A DNA stretch of 50,202 nucleotides from an uncultured Lactobacillus sp. (GCF_944327175.1 NZ_CALVGT010000006.1:1-50202), one strand, 5' to 3'. Shown: positions 31,139 to 40,833, numbered from the stretch's first letter. Numbers and translations are program-made. The notes: generated by a model from the letters alone, not told the origin.

Positions 31139-31969
31139 TTAGAAACGGTCGAAGTTAGTTCTAGTCAAAAAGTTGCCCGGCTGAGCCAGGATGATTTCCT
31201 TTTCGCTATCGATCTGGTCAATGTTGACCAGGGAAACGTAGTCCTTGATCTTGCGTTCCTCTTCATATTCAGTTTCGCAAAGAACACAGACGCCGGCCAC
31301 CTGGCAGTCAAATTCCTTGACCAGTTGCCGCATCCCATCCAGAGTGCCGCCGCCCTTCATGAAGTCGTCCACAATCAAAACGTTCGTATCCTTGTCCAAG
31401 GCCCGGGTTGGCAACTCCATCTTGGCTACCCGGGAAGTTGAAGAGGACATGTAGTTAACGGACACAGTAGCCCCTTCCGTCACCTTGGACCGCTTGCGGG
31501 CGGTTACCGCTGGGACGTTCAAGTAGCTGGCCACGGCATTGGCCAAAGAAATCCCCTTGGTTTCCACCGTCATGACGGCTTCGATATTGGCGTAAGCATA
31601 GCGGGTGGCGATCAGCTTGCCGATCATCTCCAGGTCATATGACCCGCCCAAAATGTCTGACAGGTAGACAAAGCCACCCGGCAGAATCCGGCTGGAGTCC
31701 TGGATGCGGCCTGCCAGGTCCTTGAGGTACTTCTCAGCCGGCTTCTGGCCTAAGAACGGGATATAGCGGACCCCGCCGGCTGCCCCGGCAACGGTCTCCA
31801 GGATCCCATCCTCGTTGCTGGCCAGGGTGTGCTTCAGAATGGCCAAGTCTTCAGAGATCGATGACTTCGCTGCCCCGTAGCGCTTGGCAAAAAAAGGCAG
31901 GGCAATCAAAGTATGCGGGCGCTCCATCAAAAACTTGGTCATATCTACTAATCTTTCAGAACGTTTCAT
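31139..31969 (-). CDS. purR: Pur operon regulator PurR (PRTase fold)
   Basis: Gram-positive purine regulator: an N-terminal winged helix (KRSERLVDMTKFLMERPHTL) and a phosphoribosyltransferase-like C-terminal domain that senses PRPP (VLIVDDFMKGGGTLDG). 276 residues, full length. AAGGAAAG precedes the ATG. It is separated from veg by a terminator and from glmU by an inverted repeat. Confidence 0.95.
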   Translation of the reverse strand: MKRSERLVDMTKFLMERPHTLIALPFFAKRYGAAKSSISEDLAILKHTLASNEDGILETVAGAAGGVRYIPFLGQKPAEKYLKDLAGRIQDSSRILPGGFVYLSDILGGSYDLEMIGKLIATRYAYANIEAVMTVETKGISLANAVASYLNVPAVTARKRSKVTEGATVSVNYMSSSTSRVAKMELPTRALDKDTNVLIVDDFMKGGGTLDGMRQLVKEFDCQVAGVCVLCETEYEEERKIKDYVSLVNIDQIDSEKEIILAQPGNFLTRTNFDRF

Positions 31970-32024
31970 TCTCTTTCCTTCCTAACGTCTGTTTTTGTAC
32001 TTATACTAATATACTCTAAAGGGC

Positions 32025-32060
32025 AAAAAAAATCACTAACATTTTCAAGAAATGTTAGTG
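32025..32060 (-). terminator. Terminator of veg
   Basis: Stem CACTAACATTT / AAATGTTAGTG with CTTG-type loop followed by ATTTTTTTT on the minus strand. Confidence 0.9.
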
Positions 32061-32075
32061 CAAAAATTCGTATTT

Positions 32076-32327
32076 TTACTCTGCATCGCTTTCATCATCA
32101 AATTCCAGCAGGACGTTCTTGGTCAAAACATCAGTGTAGCTGTATGATGCGTGTTCAAAATTATTACTGTCCTGGTCCAGAGCCACTACAAACACGGCAG
32201 GAAACGTGTTCTTCAAAATACCGCGGCGTCTGGTTACCTTCTTGCGACCCGCTTGGGCAACGATTGTCAGCTCTTCGCCTAGGTGGGCATCTAACTTCTG
32301 CTTAATGTCTTGAATATTGATTGGCAA
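32076..32327 (-). CDS. veg: Veg family protein
   Basis: 83-residue conserved Firmicutes protein. Veg affects biofilm formation and spore outgrowth in B. subtilis; its function in lactobacilli is unknown. Typical sequence: TIVAQAGRKKVTRRRGIL and FASYSYTD-like FEHASYSYTDVL. The start codon is TTG with AAAGGAG 8 nt upstream. It lies next to rsmA, its usual neighbour, under its own strong promoter. Confidence 0.92.
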   Translation of the reverse strand: MPINIQDIKQKLDAHLGEELTIVAQAGRKKVTRRRGILKNTFPAVFVVALDQDSNNFEHASYSYTDVLTKNVLLEFDDESDAE

Positions 32328-32350
32328 TTATGACACTCCTTTATCAGTGT

Positions 32351-32379
32351 ATTGTAACATAATTTCCTATTCAAATCAA
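32351..32379 (-). promoter_or_regulatory. Promoter of veg
   Basis: TTGATT (32374-32379), 17-bp spacer, TACAAT (32351-32356) on the minus strand. Confidence 0.75.
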
Positions 32380-32386
32380 GATTGAA

Positions 32387-33277
32387 TTACTTATTTATTT
32401 CCGCTATAGCCAGGCTGATTCTGATGAAATCGCTGATGGCCAGTTGCTCAGGCCGCTGGCGCGGGTCCAGATCCAGGTCGGCCAGCAGCTTTTCCCGGTC
32501 TTCCTTATCTGGAAGCAAGGTCTTCAAGTTGTTGGCCAGGGTCTTGCGCCGCTGGGCAAAGCAGAGCTTAACCACCCGGTTGAACTGCTTGCGGTCGCCA
32601 ACGTCAGCTGGCTTTTCCAGCGGCGTTAAAACCACTACGGCTGAGTCAACCTTTGGCTGGGGCATGAAGGAAGCGTGCCCAACTTCCAAGGCTAGGTCCA
32701 CGCTCATTTGAGTCTGCACGGCAATGGACAAGGGGCCATAGGCCTTCGAGCCCGGCTGGGCAGCCAGACGCTCAGCCACTTCCTTTTGCATCATCAAGGT
32801 CAGGCTGGTAAAGTTCAGGCTGGACTCCAGCAGGTTGAAAATAATCGGCGTGGTGATGTAGTAAGGCAGGTTGGCCACAACCTTGACGGGCTTGCTTAAG
32901 TCAAAAAAGCCCGCCAGGTCAGTTGCAAAGTCCGCCTTCAAAACGTCCTTCATGATCAGCTTGAAGCGCTGGTCCAGGTCTTGGCCGTCCACCTTTTCCG
33001 GCAGTTCGTTGGCCAGGATTTCCGGCAGGCTCTGGTCGACTTCATAAGCCGCCACCTTGCCTCCGGCTAAAAGCAGCTGCTCAGTCAAAGAACCGATCCC
33101 CGGGCCGACTTCGACTACCTGGTCGCCCGGTTCAATCCCGGCTGCCCGGACGATCCCCTGGACGGCATCCAGGTCGACCAGGAAGTTCTGGCCCAGGTTC
33201 TTCTTGGCGTGCACAAAGTAACGGTTGACGATGGCCGCCGTCCTTACCGGACTAGCGATTGGAATTCTGTTAGTCAT
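32387..33277 (-). CDS. rsmA: 16S rRNA dimethyladenosine transferase
   Basis: Dimethylates the two adjacent adenines in the 3' hairpin of 16S rRNA (KsgA). 296 residues with [11 protein letters not shown], the SAM motif [15 protein letters not shown] and catalytic [10 protein letters not shown]. Its ATG lies inside the end of rnmV (8-nt overlap), with GGAGG in rnmV codons. Last gene of the metG-tatD-rnmV-rsmA operon. Confidence 0.96.
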   Translation of the reverse strand: MTNRIPIASPVRTAAIVNRYFVHAKKNLGQNFLVDLDAVQGIVRAAGIEPGDQVVEVGPGIGSLTEQLLLAGGKVAAYEVDQSLPEILANELPEKVDGQDLDQRFKLIMKDVLKADFATDLAGFFDLSKPVKVVANLPYYITTPIIFNLLESSLNFTSLTLMMQKEVAERLAAQPGSKAYGPLSIAVQTQMSVDLALEVGHASFMPQPKVDSAVVVLTPLEKPADVGDRKQFNRVVKLCFAQRRKTLANNLKTLLPDKEDREKLLADLDLDPRQRPEQLAISDFIRISLAIAEINK

Positions 33278-33824
33278 TTTCCGCCTCCTCTACTGCCTGC
33301 TTGAGTTCAGCCAAACTGATGCCAAAAGTCTGCAGGCGCTGGTAAAAACGCTTGGAATTGGCATAGCCGATCCCCAGCTTGATCCCGACTGCCTCTCGTA
33401 ATTGCCGGGACTGGCGGCCCATGGCCAGGCCCAAGTCGACATAGTCCCCGTAGTCAAAGTCAGCCTTTTGGGCTTGGACCTCGCGTAAGTCGCTCAAGGC
33501 CCGCTCTAAAGCTTCCTTTGAAGCGTGCTCTACCCCCAGGCTCCCCTTTTTTTGCGGTTCGCCTTCTTTGCGGGTAATAAAGGCCTGCTTGGCCGTTGGC
33601 ACGGCTTCAGTCACTATCCGGCGAATCCGCTCGCCATTGACGTCAGGATCGGTAAAAACGATAATCTCGCGGCTTTGGGCCAGCTTCTTCAGCTTGGCCA
33701 GGACCGCATCAGAAACGGCCGAGCCATTCGTCTCGACCGTCTCAATTCCTGGAAAAAACTGCTTTAAGCGAATCGTATCGTCCTTGCCTTCCACGACAAC
33801 GACGGCGTTAAAATTCTTCTGCAT
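33270..33824 (-). CDS. rnmV: Ribonuclease M5
   Basis: Toprim-fold RNase that finishes 5S rRNA maturation in Gram-positive bacteria. 184 residues with the Toprim Glu in VVVEGKDDT and DxD in [13 protein letters not shown]. It overlaps tatD by 17 nt upstream and rsmA by 8 nt downstream, so translation is tightly coupled. Confidence 0.95.
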   Translation of the reverse strand: MQKNFNAVVVVEGKDDTIRLKQFFPGIETVETNGSAVSDAVLAKLKKLAQSREIIVFTDPDVNGERIRRIVTEAVPTAKQAFITRKEGEPQKKGSLGVEHASKEALERALSDLREVQAQKADFDYGDYVDLGLAMGRQSRQLREAVGIKLGIGYANSKRFYQRLQTFGISLAELKQAVEEAEND

Positions 33825-34587
33825 TTAATCCGTAAATCCTCATTGTATTAGCATAAGTTGCTTCCGCGACTTCGGCTAGGTCCAGCCCTTTCAAGTCCGC
33901 GACCGCCTGGGCAACGTAGCGGACATAGCCAGGCTCATTTTGCCGGCCCCGGTAAGGCACCGGGGTCAAAAATGGCGCGTCAGTTTCCACCAAAAGCCGG
34001 TCCAAAGGAACCATTTTGGCTGACTCATGAACTTCAGCAGCCTTCTTGAAGGAAACAACCCCGGAGAAAGAAAAGTTCACGTTCAAGTCCAGGAACTTTT
34101 CCGTCCATTCCGGGCCCCCGTTGTAGCTGTGTAAAACCGCTCCGTATTCCAAATTAGCTTCTTTCAAGATCTGCCAGCAATCCGCGAAGGCATCCCTGGT
34201 GTGGATGTTTACCGGCAATTTCAAATCGTGGGCGACTTCAATCTGCCGGGCAAAAACTTCCCTTTGCACATCCCGGGGAGACTCATCCCAGTAATAATCC
34301 AGGCCGATTTCCCCAATAGCGACTACCTGGCCGCCTTTAACTTGCTCAACCAGCAGGTCTTCAGCTGCCTGGTCATAGTCTTTAGCCACGTCCGGGCAGT
34401 AGCCGATGATGGCCTTGACATTGGCAAAGCGCTTAGCTAATTCCAGGGCGCCCAGATTCATTTCCGGGTCCTGGCCCACGCAGTTCATCCCAACCACGTC
34501 CAAGTCCCTGGCTTTTTGGATATAATCGGCTTCTTTGCCGGCAAAAGGCTTGTCGTTTAAGTGGGTATGGTTGTCGTAGATCTTCAT
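33808..34587 (-). CDS. TatD-family metal-dependent hydrolase (YabD-like DNase)
   Basis: 259-residue TIM-barrel metal hydrolase with HTHLND (HxH), GEIGLDYYWD and HTRDAF, and metal ligands late in ETDAPFLTP. TatD proteins are 3'-5' exonucleases on DNA; the physiological role is uncertain. Its ATG shares one base with the metG stop (TAATG), the conserved metG-tatD-rnmV order. Confidence 0.94.
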   Translation of the reverse strand: MKIYDNHTHLNDKPFAGKEADYIQKARDLDVVGMNCVGQDPEMNLGALELAKRFANVKAIIGYCPDVAKDYDQAAEDLLVEQVKGGQVVAIGEIGLDYYWDESPRDVQREVFARQIEVAHDLKLPVNIHTRDAFADCWQILKEANLEYGAVLHSYNGGPEWTEKFLDLNVNFSFSGVVSFKKAAEVHESAKMVPLDRLLVETDAPFLTPVPYRGRQNEPGYVRYVAQAVADLKGLDLAEVAEATYANTMRIYGLNAEEF

Positions 34588-36569
34588 TAGCCCAGTTCAG
34601 CCCCTACCGGGTGTTCGTCGCCGACCAGGGCCAGCTTGACATCGCCATCAGCTTCGCTGGACAAAAGCATGCCCTGACTTTCGTGGCCCAGCATCTTGCG
34701 CGGCTTCAAGTTGGTTACAGCCAGAACCTTCTTGCCCAAAAGGATGCTTTCATCTGGGTAGAACTTGCGGATCCCGCTCAAGATCTGCCGCTCGCCGGTC
34801 TTGCCGAAGTCCAGCTTGAACATCAAGAGCTTGCTTGATCCCTTGACCGGTTCAACGGACAGGATCTTGCCGACCTGGATCTTGACCTTGGCAAAGTCGT
34901 CGATCGTGATCTGCTTTTCTTCCTGCTTTTGTTCTCTTCTTGACTGCTTCTTTGGCTTGGCCTTCTTCATTTCTTCCTTGATGTAGGCCACTTCTTCGTC
35001 ATTCTTCAAGCGTGGGAAGATTGGAGTTGGCTTGGCAACGACGTTCACGTCCCAGGCAAAACCGCCAAAGTTCAAATCCTTCTGGCTTTCGTCTTCCCAG
35101 TCCAGGCCCAGCTGGGCAAACATCTTGCCTGGAGTTTCGGTCATGACCGGAGCGATCATGATGGCTACCAGGCGCAGGCTTTCGGCCAGGTTGCTCATGA
35201 CTCTGGAAAGTTCTTCAGTCTTGGCTTCCTTGTTCAAAACCCATGGGGTAGTTTCATCGATGTACTTGTTGGCCCGGGAAATCAGCTGCCAGACGTTTTC
35301 CAAGGCGTTGGAGAAGTGCATCTTGTCCATGTTGCCGTAATAGTCGCTGATGGCCTTGGCAGCAACGGCAGCCAGGTCTTGGCCGTACTTGTCCTGTTCC
35401 TGGTCAACTGGGGCAACCAGGCCCTTTTGGTACTGGTTGATCATGGAAACAGTCCGGTTCAAAAGATTGCCCAGGTCGTTGGCCAGGTCAAAGTTGGTCC
35501 GTTCAACGAAGTCTTCCGGGGTAAAGGAACCGTCAGCCCCAAATGGGATGGCCCGCATCAGGTAGTAGCGGACCGGGTCCAGGCCGTAGCGGGAAATCAA
35601 GGATTCCGGGTAAACGGCATTGCCCTTGGACTTGGACATCTTGTCCTTGTAGATCAAGACCCAGCCGTGGCCGAAGACCTGCCTAGGCAGCGGCAAGTCC
35701 AAAGCCATCAGCATGATTGGCCAGTAAATGGTGTGGAAACGAACGATTTCCTTGCCGACCAGGTGGACGTCAGCTGGCCAGTACTTCTTGAAGAGGGAGT
35801 CATCTTCTGACCCATAGCCCAAGGCAGTGATATAGTTGGCCAAGGCGTCGATCCAAACGTAAACGACGTGCTTCGGGTCGCTTGGCACCGGGATCCCCCA
35901 GTCAACCGTGGTCCGGGTAACTGACAAGTCTTCCAGGCCTGGCTTGATGAAGTTGTTCACCATTTCCTTTTCCCGGGAGTTTGGCTGGATGAATTCCGGG
36001 TGGTCCTTGTAGTACTGGAGAAGCCGGTCAGCGTACTTGCTCATCTTGAAGAAGTAGGATGGTTCCTTGACCAATTGAACTTCGTGGCCAGATGGGGCGA
36101 TCCCGCCGACAACGTTGCCCTGGTCGTCTTTGAAGACTTCCTTCAGCTGGGATTCAGTGAAGTATTCTTCGTCTTCAACTGAGTACCAGCCGGTGTATTC
36201 ACCCAGGTAGATGTCGCCTGAGGCCTTCAGCTTTTCAAAAATCTTCTGGACAGCCTTGACGTGTTCTTCATCAGTGGTCCGGATGAACTTGTCGTAGTTG
36301 ATGTCCAGCTTCTTCCACAGTTCCTTGATGTCCTTGACCATGCCGTCCAGGTAAGCCTTTGGCTTCATGCCCAGCTTTTCGGCCTTTTGTTCGATCTTCA
36401 AGCCGTGTTCGTCGGTCCCGGTCAAGAAGAAGGTGTCATAGCCGCGGGCCTTCTTGTAGCGGGTCATGGTGTCCGCTGCCACCGTCGTGTAGGCGTTGCC
36501 GATGGTCAAACGGCCAGACGGATAGTAGATTGGCGTGGTAATGTAAAAAGTTTTCTTGTTATCTGCCAT
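34587..36569 (-). CDS. metG: Methionyl-tRNA synthetase
   Basis: Charges tRNA-Met. 660 residues: a class I core with the HIGH-equivalent in PSGRLTIGNAY and KMSKSKGNAV, an alpha-helical anticodon domain, and a C-terminal EMAPII/Trbp111-like tRNA-binding domain (IQVGKILSVEPVKGSSKLL). No CxxC zinc knuckles are seen. The ATG at 36569 has GAGGAG upstream; the longer frame is not family-like. Unlike oppA-pepT in this window, metG has no T-box leader. Confidence 0.97.
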   Translation of the reverse strand: MADNKKTFYITTPIYYPSGRLTIGNAYTTVAADTMTRYKKARGYDTFFLTGTDEHGLKIEQKAEKLGMKPKAYLDGMVKDIKELWKKLDINYDKFIRTTDEEHVKAVQKIFEKLKASGDIYLGEYTGWYSVEDEEYFTESQLKEVFKDDQGNVVGGIAPSGHEVQLVKEPSYFFKMSKYADRLLQYYKDHPEFIQPNSREKEMVNNFIKPGLEDLSVTRTTVDWGIPVPSDPKHVVYVWIDALANYITALGYGSEDDSLFKKYWPADVHLVGKEIVRFHTIYWPIMLMALDLPLPRQVFGHGWVLIYKDKMSKSKGNAVYPESLISRYGLDPVRYYLMRAIPFGADGSFTPEDFVERTNFDLANDLGNLLNRTVSMINQYQKGLVAPVDQEQDKYGQDLAAVAAKAISDYYGNMDKMHFSNALENVWQLISRANKYIDETTPWVLNKEAKTEELSRVMSNLAESLRLVAIMIAPVMTETPGKMFAQLGLDWEDESQKDLNFGGFAWDVNVVAKPTPIFPRLKNDEEVAYIKEEMKKAKPKKQSRREQKQEEKQITIDDFAKVKIQVGKILSVEPVKGSSKLLMFKLDFGKTGERQILSGIRKFYPDESILLGKKVLAVTNLKPRKMLGHESQGMLLSSEADGDVKLALVGDEHPVGAELG

Positions 36570-36663
36570 AGTGCTTGATCTCCTCAAAAATTCTATACTC
36601 TCTATCATACAACAAAAAGCCTTACCTTATAAAGCCGATCGGCGATTTAACGGTCTTTCGGGC

Positions 36664-36704
36664 AAAAAAGAACGGCCTTTTTACTAAAGACCGTTCTTTT
36701 TTCG
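36664..36704 (-). terminator. Terminator of mgtA
   Basis: Stem AAAGAACGG / CCGTTCTTT with inner pairs and T runs, located directly after the mgtA stop and before the metG promoter. A/T runs on both sides make it potentially bidirectional. Confidence 0.82.
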
Positions 36705-36705
36705 G

Positions 36706-39396
36706 TTAAATCAAGAATTTTTCCTTCCTCATGTAGAAGTGCTTGACGACTGTCGTCAAAAGCAGGTAGCAGACTAGGAGGCCAGCCACGATCCACAGGA
36801 ATTCTTCGTTCAAGTGGCCGAACTTCATGGCCCCGGCCAATTTTGAAAATGGCAGGAAGGTCCCGAAGATAGCGGCCCCGAAAGTAGCCAGCATGACTGG
36901 GCTTGATGCCCGCTGCTTGATAAATGGCAGGCGTTCGTCGCGCAAGGCATGGATGACCATTTCCTGGGTCCAGAGGGATTCCACGAACCAGCCGGTGTGG
37001 AAGATAGTCATGAAGGCCAGCTGCCCTGCCGGTCCTAAGGAAGCGTAACTGCCACCAGTCAGGGCCGGGCAGATTACAAAGAAGAGGACGGCAAAGCTGA
37101 TGACGTCAAAAATTGATGACGTCGGCCCAAAGTAGAACATGAACTTCGGCATGTTCTTAGTTGACCATTCCCGCGGCACGTGCAGATAGTCTTCAGACAC
37201 GCTGTCAAAGGGCAAAGCCAGGCAGCTGGTCCCGTAGAGCAGGTCCAAAATCAAAAGCTGCAGCGGCAGCATTGGCAAGAATGGCAGGAAGACTGAGGCG
37301 ACCATGATGGACAAGATGTTCCCGAAGTTGGAAGACAGGGTGATCTTGATGTACTTCATGGTGTTGGTCAAGGTCTTGCGGCCGATCCGGACCGCGTGTT
37401 CCAGGACGCTCAAGTCCTTTTGCAAAAGGATGATGTCCGCTGATTCCTTGGCCACGTCGACAGCTGAGTCAACTGAGATAGAGACGTCCGCCTGCTCCAT
37501 GGCCGGGGCATCGTTAATCCCGTCACCCATGTAGCCGACCGTGTGGCCGTTTTTCTGCAGGGCATCGATAATCTTGGTCTTCCATTCCGGTGACAGCTTG
37601 ACGAAGATGTCGCATTCTTCAACAATCTTGGCCAGTTCCTCATCGCTCTTGCCGATCAGGTCCTTTTGCCCGTAAACCGTGTCGATGTTTAGGCCGACCT
37701 TCAAGGCCACGGCCCGGGTAACGGCTTCATTGTCCCCGGTTAAAATCTTAACGGTAATGCCGTCCCGGTTGAGGCTGGCCAGGGCATTTTTGGCGCTTTC
37801 CTTCGGCGGATCCAGGAAGGTCAAGAAGCCGATTACGATCAAGTCGCTTTCATCATCAACCGTGAATTCGCCGACCGGAAACGGGTCAACCTTGTAGGCC
37901 AAGACGATAACCCGCATCCCGTCACTGTTCAAGTCGTCGATATCTTTAAAAATCTGCTTTTTTCTTTCTTCAGTCAAAGGCAGGGTCTGGCCGCCGATTT
38001 CCACCTGGCTGGAGACCGCCAGCATTTCTTCGGCCGCCCCCTTGGTAACTAGGAGGTGCTCGCCGTGCTTTTGGTCAGAATTAGCAACCACCACGCTCAT
38101 CCGCCGGCGCTGGAAGTCAAAAGGAATTTCGTCGATCTTGTGGTAGTCCCGCTGGATTTCGCTGGTGTCCAGGTCGTCATCAGCCACGTCAATGACTGCC
38201 TGGTCGATCAGGTCCTTCATCCCGGTCTGATAGTAAGAGTTCAGATAGGCCATCTTCAAAACCCGGTCGGTTTCCCGCATTTCCAGGTTGTAGTGCTTTT
38301 CCAGGATGACCTGGCCCTGGGTCAAGGTCCCGGTCTTGTCGGTGCAGAGGATGTCGGCTGAGCCGAAGTTCTGGATGGAGTTCATCTTCTTGACGATGGT
38401 CTGGTGCTTGCTCATTTCCACGCTGCCCCGGACCAGGTTGGTGGTCACGATGACTGGCAGCATTTCCGGCGTCAGGCCCACCGCCGTAGCGATGGCGAAA
38501 ATCAAAGCGTCAGTCCAGTTGCCCTTGGTCAAGCCGTTGACCACGAGAACCAGAGGCGCGATGATAGCCGTCATAGTCAAGAGCAGCTTAGAGATGTTCT
38601 TGATCCCGGTGTCAAAAGTCGTCTCCTTCATTTCGGTGTCAGCGATCTGGGCCGCCATCTTGCCGAACATGGTATGCCCGCCAGTGGCGAAGACCACCCC
38701 GCGGCCGGAGCCGGAGACGATAGTCGTGCCTTCAAAAAGGATGTTTGGGTAGTCCAGGTAGTTTTCCATCTTGTCCGGGGTTGGGACAAAGTTGGCATTC
38801 TTTTCCGCCGGCGTTGATTCCCCGTTCAAGGAACTGGCTGAGCAGAACAGGTCAGTGCTGGACAAAAGCTTCATGTCAGCTGGAACCATGTCCCCGGCTG
38901 AGACGTTGATGATGTCGCCGACCACCACGTCCTTGGTCGGGATTTCCTGGTCCTTGCCGTCCCGGCGCACGTTGGTCGTGACAGAGACCATCTTCAAAAG
39001 GGACTGGACGGTATTAGAAGTACGAACGTTCTGGACAAAAGAAGTAATCCCGGAAACCAGGACCATGACCAACATGATGATGACGGTGCTGAGGTCTTTT
39101 TCACTTTGCGGGACGAAGATGTAGTTAGTGAACAAGGACATCGTCGCCAAAATGAGCAGGACCAGGGTAAACGGGGTCAGGAAAGCTTCGGCCAGGAAGT
39201 GGAGCTTGCTTGCTTGGTTGTTGCTCGCGATCTCGTTGGTCCCGGTCTTTTCCCGGACATCGGCTGCTTCTTCAGTGCTGAGGCCGTTGCTGTTGGTATG
39301 CAATTGGGCCAAAGTCACGCTCCGCTTTTCCAGGGCAATTCTTGCAACCCGCTTTGCGTCATCGCTGGCAGCTTTGTTCATTGTCTTGTTGAGCAT
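36706..39396 (-). CDS. mgtA: Magnesium-translocating P-type ATPase
   Basis: P3B-type ATPase for magnesium uptake across the cytoplasmic membrane. 896 residues with the phosphorylation motif CTDKTGTLTQ, the TGDN loop (ILTGDNEAVT), GDGINDAP in the P domain and about ten membrane segments. The ATG at 39396 is preceded by GAGGGGAG; the 26 codons before it lie in the leader. It is controlled by an M-box riboswitch, so it should be expressed when intracellular Mg2+ is low. Confidence 0.95.
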   Translation of the reverse strand: MLNKTMNKAASDDAKRVARIALEKRSVTLAQLHTNSNGLSTEEAADVREKTGTNEIASNNQASKLHFLAEAFLTPFTLVLLILATMSLFTNYIFVPQSEKDLSTVIIMLVMVLVSGITSFVQNVRTSNTVQSLLKMVSVTTNVRRDGKDQEIPTKDVVVGDIINVSAGDMVPADMKLLSSTDLFCSASSLNGESTPAEKNANFVPTPDKMENYLDYPNILFEGTTIVSGSGRGVVFATGGHTMFGKMAAQIADTEMKETTFDTGIKNISKLLLTMTAIIAPLVLVVNGLTKGNWTDALIFAIATAVGLTPEMLPVIVTTNLVRGSVEMSKHQTIVKKMNSIQNFGSADILCTDKTGTLTQGQVILEKHYNLEMRETDRVLKMAYLNSYYQTGMKDLIDQAVIDVADDDLDTSEIQRDYHKIDEIPFDFQRRRMSVVVANSDQKHGEHLLVTKGAAEEMLAVSSQVEIGGQTLPLTEERKKQIFKDIDDLNSDGMRVIVLAYKVDPFPVGEFTVDDESDLIVIGFLTFLDPPKESAKNALASLNRDGITVKILTGDNEAVTRAVALKVGLNIDTVYGQKDLIGKSDEELAKIVEECDIFVKLSPEWKTKIIDALQKNGHTVGYMGDGINDAPAMEQADVSISVDSAVDVAKESADIILLQKDLSVLEHAVRIGRKTLTNTMKYIKITLSSNFGNILSIMVASVFLPFLPMLPLQLLILDLLYGTSCLALPFDSVSEDYLHVPREWSTKNMPKFMFYFGPTSSIFDVISFAVLFFVICPALTGGSYASLGPAGQLAFMTIFHTGWFVESLWTQEMVIHALRDERLPFIKQRASSPVMLATFGAAIFGTFLPFSKLAGAMKFGHLNEEFLWIVAGLLVCYLLLTTVVKHFYMRKEKFLI

Positions 39397-39432
39397 AATA
39401 GTTCTCCCCTCTATGACAACTTCGCAAACGAA

Positions 39433-39465
39433 CAAAAAAATCCCCCTTACAAACCGTAAGGGGGA
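39433..39465 (-). terminator. M-box expression-platform terminator
   Basis: CCCCCTTAC / GTAAGGGGG stem followed by ATTTTTTT on the minus strand, between the M-box aptamer and mgtA. It forms the off state at high Mg2+. Confidence 0.88.
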
Positions 39466-39484
39466 CCTTGCCAAATAAGGCCAC

Positions 39485-39642
39485 GCTATTGACTAATCGC
39501 TCAGCTTTAACACTACGTGACGTAAGCACATGCTAGCTACCTGGAAAGTGCCTTATTTCGACAATTTCTATTTAACCCGTTGGCATCTCTGGATGTTTCT
39601 GGGCGATAGCGTGTGTTCACGTAGGAGTCTCACCTAACAGTT
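39485..39642 (-). promoter_or_regulatory. M-box (ykoK) magnesium riboswitch
   Basis: The minus strand reads GTTAGGTGAGACTCCTACGT at the 5' end, then CGCTATCGCCCAGAAACATC, GATGCCAACGGG and a 3' part GTGTTAAAGCTGAGCG. This is the conserved order of the M-box aptamer. It lies between a strong promoter and the mgtA terminator and explains the 358-nt gap without genes. Confidence 0.92.
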
Positions 39643-39673
39643 CATTTGCTCTCTTTTCAACTTTACATAGATG

Positions 39674-39702
39674 ACTATACACGCTTAAAGCAGGCTTGTA
39701 AA
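39674..39702 (-). promoter_or_regulatory. Promoter of the M-box/mgtA unit
   Basis: TTTACA (39697-39702), 17-bp spacer, TATAGT (39674-39679) on the minus strand. The promoter is flanked by an inverted repeat CTTTACAT / ATGTAAAG. Confidence 0.72.
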
Positions 39703-39754
39703 CCACCTTTATGTAAAGTCAGCGTTTTTATTTTGCTTTTTTTGTGAAAAAGAC

Positions 39755-40369
39755 TTATTTTCTAGCCTGCCGCTTTACAGCATAGCGCAGGAAGATGATC
39801 ACGGCCGCGATCAAGACCAGCAAGGCCAGCATGATCGGAATTCTGAGGTCGGCCGGCTTGATCACCCGGTTCACTTCCTCGCTGGACAGGTCAAGGGAGT
39901 CCTTTTTAAAGCCGAGGCTTTGGTCGATCAAGGTCACGGAGATCTTGAAGAGCTCCTGCACCCCTTCATTGAAGGCGATTGGGTCATCAGCCGTGATTTT
40001 AGAAGCCGTGTGGCTGAGGATGTTGGCCCTAACCTGGGCGGTAAACTGGCTGTGCAGGTCGCTGCTGCTGTAAAGATAGGCCTTCTTAGTCCCGTCCTTT
40101 TGCACGTTGATCACGATATAGAGGGTCCCGCTTGCCTTACTCAGGCCGAACGGCTGGGTTTTTTTGGCATTTTGCAGGGTCTCGACGATCACGATCGGGT
40201 GCTGGTCAGACTTCTGGTACTTGGCATTCTTTTGGTCAACCATTTTCCGGGTATCGGAATTGATGATGCCGGCATTGTCCTGGACGAAAAAGCTGCTGGC
40301 CCCGGTCACCAGGGGAAAAAGGCAGACTAAGGCCAGGAGCCAGGCCAGCCTAGTCGCTGCCGTCTTCAA
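39755..40369 (-). CDS. TPM-domain-like membrane protein of unknown function
   Basis: About 204 residues from the TTG at 40369. It has a signal peptide (LAWLLALVCLFPLVTG), an extracytoplasmic domain resembling the TPM fold (FVQDNAGIINSDTRKMVDQ, HPIVIVETL), then one membrane segment near the C-terminus (IMLALLVLIAAVIIFLRYAV) and a basic end. So it is probably anchored with its domain outside. An in-frame ATG at 40420 has GGAG upstream, but it lies 71 nt inside the deaminase gene, where that GGAG is explained by coding. The shorter start gives a normal signal peptide. The role is unknown; TPM proteins have been linked to membrane-protein turnover and phosphatase activity. Confidence 0.7.
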   Translation of the reverse strand: MKTAATRLAWLLALVCLFPLVTGASSFFVQDNAGIINSDTRKMVDQKNAKYQKSDQHPIVIVETLQNAKKTQPFGLSKASGTLYIVINVQKDGTKKAYLYSSSDLHSQFTAQVRANILSHTASKITADDPIAFNEGVQELFKISVTLIDQSLGFKKDSLDLSSEEVNRVIKPADLRIPIMLALLVLIAAVIIFLRYAVKRQARK

Positions 40370-40832
40370 GTTTGTGTGCCAGTTCTTCGACGAATTGGCG
40401 GTCAAGCTTAATTTGTTCATAAGGTACTCCACTATCACGCAGCAGCTGAATGGCCAAAGGACTGTCGTGATAATCATAGTAATAGTTGATCTTGGTCACC
40501 CCGGCCTGCAGCAGGTGTTTGGTGCAGTTGTAGCACGGGAAGTGGGTCACGTAGATTTCCGTGTTGTCGGTTGAGACCCCGTTTTTCGCGCAGGAAATCA
40601 GACTGTTCATTTCAGAGTGAATCGTCCGCACGCAGTGTCCGTCGACCAGCTGGTGGCCCACGTCATCGCAGTGGTCCTGGCCGGAAACTGACCCGTTGTA
40701 GCCGGTGCTGAGGATCCGCTTGTCCTTGACCAGGACGCTGCCGACCAGGGCCCGGTCACAGGTTGACCGCTGGGCAATCACCAGGGCCTGCATCATAAAG
40801 TACTGTTTCCAGGGAATTCGCTTGCGCGTCAT
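40350..40832 (-). CDS. dCMP deaminase (ComEB-like)
   Basis: Zinc cytidine/deoxycytidylate deaminase family, converting dCMP to dUMP for dTMP synthesis. 160 residues with HSEMNSL (zinc His and catalytic Glu) and PCYNC (zinc Cys pair), and a second metal-type cluster upstream in DHCDDVGH. It starts 1 nt after the trpS stop (GAGGCTAATATG), with its ribosome binding site inside trpS. Often annotated comEB. Confidence 0.9.
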   Translation of the reverse strand: MTRKRIPWKQYFMMQALVIAQRSTCDRALVGSVLVKDKRILSTGYNGSVSGQDHCDDVGHQLVDGHCVRTIHSEMNSLISCAKNGVSTDNTEIYVTHFPCYNCTKHLLQAGVTKINYYYDYHDSPLAIQLLRDSGVPYEQIKLDRQFVEELAHKLEDGSD

Positions 40833-40833
40833 A

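Noticed and set aside
40370-40420. Longer start (ATG at 40420) for the TPM-like gene
   Set aside because: It lies deep inside the deaminase gene, the GGAG is part of that coding sequence, and it would put about 17 extra residues before a normal signal peptide.
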